Below, piece after piece: positions 59,935 to 64,000 of a stretch of DNA of 64,000 bases. Under the pieces are notes generated by a model that worked only from the letters and a program-made list of their open reading frames with translations, made no database searches and was not told where the DNA came from. The position numbers and the translations under genes are program-made. Position 1 is the first letter of the stretch. Every line of letters starts with the position of its first letter. Origin of the DNA: an uncultured Eubacteriales bacterium. GTDB lineage: Bacteria; Bacillota; Clostridia; Oscillospirales; CAG-272. Location of the stretch: contig CAKVOU010000007.1 in NCBI GenBank assembly GCA_934796165.1, positions 1 through 64,000 on the forward strand, in the 5' to 3' direction.

Positions 59935-60449
59935 TTGTCGTCTGACAGCTGATCCGGGCAACCGCCTGCGGGACGCTTTTCGTCTCCCGTATGCCGCTTG
60001 CCGGGCAGTCTCAAAGCGGGACTGCCCGGCAGAGCCCCGGCGCTGTGTTTCCTTTTTGGGCGCTTCCGCCATATCCGTTTTTCCCTATCCGTTTTTTCTA
60101 TCCGCTTTGCTTTTTTACCGGTGTCCCTTCCGCATGAGGAGGGAGCATCGCACAACAGGGCTTCCCGTTCCGTATGCGCATCATACCGGGACAGCCAGCC
60201 GCGTCCCTCGGGCGTCCGCCCCGCGGCGCACGGATTTTTGCCGTGAAACTGCACGGGGAACAAGCAATGATCAGCGGTCGGCAGTCAACGGCAGTGGTCA
60301 TCCGTAATCGTTGGTCTGCGGTCGTTCAACTATCCGGCTGTCATCATCTGTCAGCCGGCAACCATCGGAAAATTCACCGCTCCCCGGGGGAGGCGGTATC
60401 CATACTCGCACGCCGCGCCACAGGGTCCGGCGGGAAAGGCAGGAACTCC
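59935..60449. other. 515-bp gap within the microcompartment operon
   Basis: Holds a stem-loop at 59999-60031 and otherwise GC-rich sequence without a recognisable gene, promoter or riboswitch. Frames crossing it have no ribosome site and no BMC-like content. Confidence 0.6.
59999..60031 (+). promoter_or_regulatory. Intra-operon stem-loop after the shell genes
   Basis: TGCCGGGCAGTC (59999-60010) pairs with GACTGCCCGGCA (60020-60031), 12 bp perfect, 9-nt loop. A short T-rich stretch (gtttccttttt) lies 20 bp later, so it could be a partial terminator or an RNA-processing site that keeps shell mRNA above that of downstream genes. Confidence 0.5.
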
Positions 60450-60701
60450 ATGCAAAAAGGAATCGTCATCGGAAACGTCGTATCCACGCGGAAACAGGAC
60501 ACGCTGGTCGGATACAAGTTTCTCGAGGTCAGGATCATTGAAAACAACCGTGAGACGGACAAGTATCTCATCGCGGTAGACACGGTCGGCGCCGGCATCG
60601 GCGAGACCGTTCTCCTCACGACCGGAAGCGGTGCACGTCTTGCGCTCCGTTCCCCGGACGCTCCGGTGGACGCGGCAGTCGTCGGTATCGTCGATTATTG
60701 A
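60450..60701 (+). CDS. EutN/CcmL-type pentameric vertex protein
   Basis: An 83-residue protein with the EutN/CcmL pattern: QKGIVIGNVVSTRKQDTLVG at the N-terminus, DTVGAGIGETVLLTTGSGAR in the middle and VDAAVVGIVD at the end. Pentamers cap the vertices of the shell. The ATG at 60450 is set by the family start and the AAAGGCAGG before it; the longer frame from 60174 has no such support. Confidence 0.95.
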   Translation: MQKGIVIGNVVSTRKQDTLVGYKFLEVRIIENNRETDKYLIAVDTVGAGIGETVLLTTGSGARLALRSPDAPVDAAVVGIVDY

Positions 60702-60913
60702 CGCGCGGACACCGGATTTTCCCGGGCGGATCCGCCGGAAAGCCGGAAGAAACGCCGTATCCGGACGACACCCCATGCGACAACTCTGCCGGTACCCGAG
60801 CCGCAGTCCCGCGGGCGGGCAGCGATCCGGCAAACCAACGGAATCCGAAAGCTTCTGTCGGGCAACCCGACTATTACCCTCCCCTCCCGGGAGGTTCATA
60901 AGGAACAGTACTT

Positions 60914-62242
60914 ATGCAAACGAAACTTGTTGAACTCATGAAACAGGCGTCCGTCGTCGGTGCGGGCGGAGCGGGCTTCCCCTCCTATGCAAAGATTGCG
61001 GACGGAGCGGACACGCTGGTGGTCAACGCCGCCGAGTGTGAGCCTCTGACCTATACCGACCTGACGCTCATGCGTCATCATATGCCCGAGATCATCCGCG
61101 GCGTGGAGATCGTTCTCTCGGAAACGGGAATGGAGCGCGGCATCGTCGGCATGAAGACCCACACGGGCAAGGAGCTCGGTTACACAGACGGGCAGGTGCT
61201 CGGCAAGAACGTCACCGTCTGCCTGCTTCCCGACGTCTACCCGATGGGCGACGAAATCTCACTCATTTACGAAACAACCGGCAGGCTGGTTCAGCCCGGT
61301 GCGCTTCCCATCACCCAGCACGTCATCGTCTACAACGCGGAAACGGTCTACAACATCTACCGCGCCGTAACCGAGGGCGCGCCCGTCACGGAAAAGTGGC
61401 TGTCCATCGGCGGCGACTTAAAACAGGGCTACATCGTCCGGGTCCCGATCGGCATGCGCATCTCCGAGCTGTTTGAAAAGCTCGGCATCACCATCCCCGA
61501 AGGGCACGTACTCATCGACGGCGGTCCGTCCATGGGCAAGATCATCCCGCTTTCCGGCTCGGTCATCCGCAAGACGACCAAGGGTCTTCTGATCCTTCCC
61601 GACACCATTCCCGCCGTGGTCAACCAGAACCGCTCGCCGGACGAGCAGAGAAAAATCGCAAGCTCGGTCTGCTGCCAGTGCTCGCGCTGTACGGAGCTTT
61701 GCCCGCGGCATATGCTCGGCTACCCGATCGAACCGCACCGCATGGTACGTTCCTCGGTGAGCATCGCCAAGGACGATCCGATTCTCATCCAGACGGCGCA
61801 GGTCTGCTGTTCCTGCGGCATCTGTTCCGTTGCCGCGTGCTGTCAGGGCATTTCCCCCCGCGCGGTCATCAACGAATACAAGGGGATCCTTGCAAAGAAC
61901 CGCGTCCGCTTCAACGCGAACGGCAAGATCTATCATCCCCATCCCGACAGAGAGAACCGCATGATGTCCTCCGAGCGCTGGAAAGAGCTGCTCGGCGTCA
62001 AGCGGTTTGACAAGGAAGGTAAGTTCCTCCCCGACCTCATGGGAGCCAAAGAGGTTGTCATTCCCATGAGTATGCACATCGGCGCGCCGTCGGTCCCCGC
62101 AGTGAGTGTCGGCGACCATGTGACGGCAGGACAGCTGATTGCGGGCGCCGCCGAGGGTGCGCTCTCGGTTCCCCAGTACGCGTCCGTCACGGGCAAGGTC
62201 ACCTTTGCCGACGCAAAGCAGATCATCATTCAGGCAGACTGA
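60914..62242 (+). CDS. PduS-like flavin/Fe-S oxidoreductase (RnfC-type)
   Basis: A 442-residue soluble RnfC/PduS-like protein. The N-terminal VVGAGGAGFPSYAKI and NAAECEPL blocks belong to the flavin/NADH-binding RnfC-like fold. A SLBB-type region follows. Two 4Fe-4S sites: CCQCSRCTELCP (about residues 253-264) and CCSCGICSVAACC (about 298-310). PduS of Salmonella is a cobalamin reductase. Here the dehydratase is B12-independent, so electron supply to the glycyl-radical activase or NAD(H) recycling is the more likely role. AAGGAAC precedes the start. PduT-like partner follows. Confidence 0.92.
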   Translation: MQTKLVELMKQASVVGAGGAGFPSYAKIADGADTLVVNAAECEPLTYTDLTLMRHHMPEIIRGVEIVLSETGMERGIVGMKTHTGKELGYTDGQVLGKNVTVCLLPDVYPMGDEISLIYETTGRLVQPGALPITQHVIVYNAETVYNIYRAVTEGAPVTEKWLSIGGDLKQGYIVRVPIGMRISELFEKLGITIPEGHVLIDGGPSMGKIIPLSGSVIRKTTKGLLILPDTIPAVVNQNRSPDEQRKIASSVCCQCSRCTELCPRHMLGYPIEPHRMVRSSVSIAKDDPILIQTAQVCCSCGICSVAACCQGISPRAVINEYKGILAKNRVRFNANGKIYHPHPDRENRMMSSERWKELLGVKRFDKEGKFLPDLMGAKEVVIPMSMHIGAPSVPAVSVGDHVTAGQLIAGAAEGALSVPQYASVTGKVTFADAKQIIIQAD

Positions 62243-62337
62243 CGCGGTGGTATATACCGGATCGTGCCGCGGCACCGCCGGGATACAGCCGTGAAACCAA
62301 ATACCGGAACGAATCCACAGAAAGGCAGAGTTAATAT

Positions 62338-62883
62338 ATGTATCAGGCAGTCGGAGTCATGGAACTCAAAAGCATCGCCAAGGGGATCGAAGCGGCAGAC
62401 GACGCGCTCAAGAGCGCGGGAATCCGTCTCGTGTCCGCGCATCCCTCCTGCCCCGGAAAATACGAAATCATTCTGACAGGCTCGGTGTCCAATGTGACCG
62501 CCGCCGTCGATCATGTCAAGGAAAGATTCGGAGACGTGATCGTGGACAGCTGCGTCATGGGCAGAATCGACGAGCAGGTCATCACCGCTCTCTACGGCAC
62601 GCAGGCAGTCGCAAAGGAAGGTTCACTCGGCATTGTCGAGACCTATTCCGCGTCCTCCGCGATCAAGGCGGCGGATATCGCGGTCAAGACCTCCCGCGTG
62701 GAGATTTACGAATTGCGTCTGTCCCGCGGTATGGGCGGCAAGGGCGTTCTCCTCGTCACGGGCGAGGTCGGGGACGTAACGGCTGCCGTGGAAGCCGGCG
62801 CAAAGTACGCAAAGGAGCAGTCGCTCTATAACTACTCCGCTGTCATCGCCGCTCCCCACGAGGAGCTCTGGGAACAGCTCTGA
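62338..62883 (+). CDS. PduT-like trimeric shell protein with Fe-S cysteine
   Basis: A 181-residue tandem BMC-domain (BMC-T) protein. The N-terminal half starts AVGVMELKSIAKGIEAAD and contains SCPGKYE; Cys38 aligns with the cysteine by which PduT trimers hold one 4Fe-4S cluster in the central pore. The second half has SLGIVETYSASSAIKAAD and ends HEELWEQL. It would pass electrons across the shell with the PduS-like protein, as in the Pdu system. Ribosome site AAAGGCAG. Confidence 0.93.
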   Translation: MYQAVGVMELKSIAKGIEAADDALKSAGIRLVSAHPSCPGKYEIILTGSVSNVTAAVDHVKERFGDVIVDSCVMGRIDEQVITALYGTQAVAKEGSLGIVETYSASSAIKAADIAVKTSRVEIYELRLSRGMGGKGVLLVTGEVGDVTAAVEAGAKYAKEQSLYNYSAVIAAPHEELWEQL

Positions 62884-63005
62884 TAAAATTGCCGGATGCC
62901 GGGAGAATATCCCCGCAGCCTGCAAAGAATTACCGAAAGCCGCCGGTTTTTCCGGAACGGCTTCCGGTTTTCCCCGTTTGATTCCGTCCGAAAGGAGGCA
63001 AGCCC

Positions 63006-64000
63006 GTGGAATCCATTCGTTTTTGCCTTAAAAAGAGCGAGCGTATCACCAAGCTGGTGCACGACCTCTACGATCATCTCCCCGAGATTGAGCCGTACCG
63101 TGCCGAGCTGGTCACAGAGAGCTACAAACAGACCGAAAACCTGCCGATCATCAAAAGACGTTCGGCGGCTTTTCGTCATATTCTCGAAAACTTCCCCGTC
63201 GTTATCCGTGACGGGGAGCTGATTGCCGGCTCCAACTCCGTTTCCCCGCGCGGGTGTCAGACCTTCCCGGAATACTCCTTTGAATGGCTGGAGCCGGAGT
63301 TTGACACGATTGCCACACGCGAAGCGGATCCTTTTTACATTTCCGACGATACCAAGCGTCGTCTTTCTGCCGTCCACCCTTATTGGAAGGGTAAGACGGT
63401 GAGCGACCTTGCCGCTTCAAACATGGATCCCGAGGTACTGGATGTTTTCCTGCACCACGGCATTTTCACGGTCGGCAACTACTTCTACAACGGCATCGGG
63501 CACGTCAACGTCAACTACGAAAAGGTCATCCGCGACGGGTATGCATCCTTCCTTGACGAAGTGCGCAGGACGCGCGCGTCGCTTGACATGGGAAGCGGCG
63601 ACTACATTACGCGCAAGCAGTTTCTCGACGCGGTGGAGGAATCGCTCCTTGCCGTCATCGGCTACGCGCACCGCTATGCGGAGCTTGCGGAAAAGACCGC
63701 CGGCGGCTGTGCCGATCCGGTCCGCCGCCGCGAGCTGAAGCGCATTGCCGACGCCTGCCGGTGGGTCCCGGAGCATGGTGCGCGTACCTTCTTCGAGGCG
63801 TGCCAGTCCTTCTGGTTCGTGCAGCAGCTTCTGCAGCTGGAATCCAGCGGACATTCCATCTCTCCCGGGCGCTTTGATCAGTATATGTATCCCTATTTCA
63901 GGGCGGACATTGAGTCGGGCAGAGAAACCCTCGAATCGGCACAGGAGCTGATCGACAACATCTGGGTCAAACTCAATGACCTGAACAAGGTGCGCGACGC
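63006..64000 (+). CDS. Glycyl radical diol dehydratase (B12-independent), N-terminal part
   Basis: 331 residues, cut by the window edge. Starts with GTG after AAAGGAGG. Family blocks: TESYKQTENLP, ILENFPVVIRDGELIAGS, FTVGNYFYNGIGHVNVNYEKV, ESSGHSISPGRFDQYMYPYF and ELIDNIWVKLNDLNKVRD. By eye these align to B12-independent glycerol dehydratase DhaB1 of Clostridium butyricum; His166 and Ser284 fall at the positions I recall as glycerol-binding (His164, Ser282). The active-site Cys and the glycyl loop lie beyond 64000. In this setting 1,2-propanediol is the likely substrate, giving propionaldehyde, which the compartment contains. No N-terminal encapsulation helix is evident; the protein begins close to the family start. 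Confidence 0.92.
   Translation, partial: MESIRFCLKKSERITKLVHDLYDHLPEIEPYRAELVTESYKQTENLPIIKRRSAAFRHILENFPVVIRDGELIAGSNSVSPRGCQTFPEYSFEWLEPEFDTIATREADPFYISDDTKRRLSAVHPYWKGKTVSDLAASNMDPEVLDVFLHHGIFTVGNYFYNGIGHVNVNYEKVIRDGYASFLDEVRRTRASLDMGSGDYITRKQFLDAVEESLLAVIGYAHRYAELAEKTAGGCADPVRRRELKRIADACRWVPEHGARTFFEACQSFWFVQQLLQLESSGHSISPGRFDQYMYPYFRADIESGRETLESAQELIDNIWVKLNDLNKVRD

Noticed and set aside
59941..60449. Riboswitch (for example cobalamin) in the microcompartment operon gap
   Set aside because: No conserved riboswitch core was found, and the dehydratase does not need B12.
60174..60449. N-terminal extension of the vertex-protein frame
   Set aside because: It has no ribosome site and no similarity to the family, whose N-terminus starts at the ATG at 60450.
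62896..63222. 108-codon frame before and inside the diol dehydratase start
   Set aside because: It is in another frame from the GTG-started dehydratase, which carries family motifs throughout and has AAAGGAGG before it.

Overview
The window looks like a chromosome segment of a Gram-positive, anaerobic, fairly GC-rich member of the Clostridia, probably a gut commensal. The support is indirect: near-consensus sigma-A promoters (TTGACA-17-TATAAT) and strong AGGAGG ribosome sites, secreted proteins carrying Gram-positive lipoboxes, clostridial small-protein families (CD1247-type, DUF5662, ZapA), the rpmG-secE-nusG-rplK-rplA order, and an oxygen-sensitive glycyl-radical microcompartment locus. No IS element, phage region or CRISPR array was recognised.

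Layout. 1-1.7 kb: tRNA-Gln(CUG) whose 3' end and terminator are repeated as long palindromic units; an AT-rich cassette with a HExxH metallopeptidase-like gene interrupts the third unit. 1.7-16.1 kb (minus): an apparent operon, read from 16.1 kb downwards, of a DUF4175-like membrane protein, MoxR ATPase, DUF58 protein, two membrane VWA proteins, a BspA-type leucine-rich-repeat lipoprotein and a lipoprotein with Ig-like domains. 16.6-24.9 kb (minus): one 2783-residue lipoprotein with InlB-type, Fn3-like and very many BspA-type repeats, behind a consensus promoter. 25.4-29.2 kb (minus): LysR regulator, MmgE/PrpD enzyme and SLC13-type transporter, a likely carboxylate-use module. 29.4-30.5 kb: a small conserved protein and an orphan holin-like pair.

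30.7-42.4 kb: housekeeping and envelope genes: maf-mreB-CPBP protease-PBP2 (without mreC or mreD), a Gfo/Idh oxidoreductase, efp with a CD1247-type protein, two calcineurin-like phosphoesterases and an SGNH hydrolase. A candidate small RNA, with perfect promoter and terminator, lies just upstream of efp. 43.2-45.3 kb (minus): rpmG-secE-nusG-rplK-rplA. 45.6-51.6 kb: DUF5662, MBL hydrolase, proB (minus), zapA and a U32 peptidase. 52.0-56.2 kb (minus): a 1412-residue secreted GH71/GH99-like protein.

56.4-64 kb (plus): a bacterial microcompartment operon, truncated by the window edge. It encodes a class II aldolase with a C-terminal encapsulation-type helix, a zinc MDR dehydrogenase with an N-terminal one, four BMC-H shell proteins, a pentameric EutN/CcmL vertex protein, a PduS-like flavin/Fe-S protein, a PduT-like Fe-S shell protein and the first 331 residues of a B12-independent diol dehydratase of the glycyl radical family. 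Together these fit breakdown of fuculose- or rhamnulose-phosphate to lactaldehyde, then 1,2-propanediol, then propionaldehyde inside a shell (GRM5-like). The activase, aldehyde dehydrogenase and phosphotransacylase would be expected beyond the right edge. The encapsulated MDR dehydrogenase and a cysteine cluster in the aldolase are the least usual parts.
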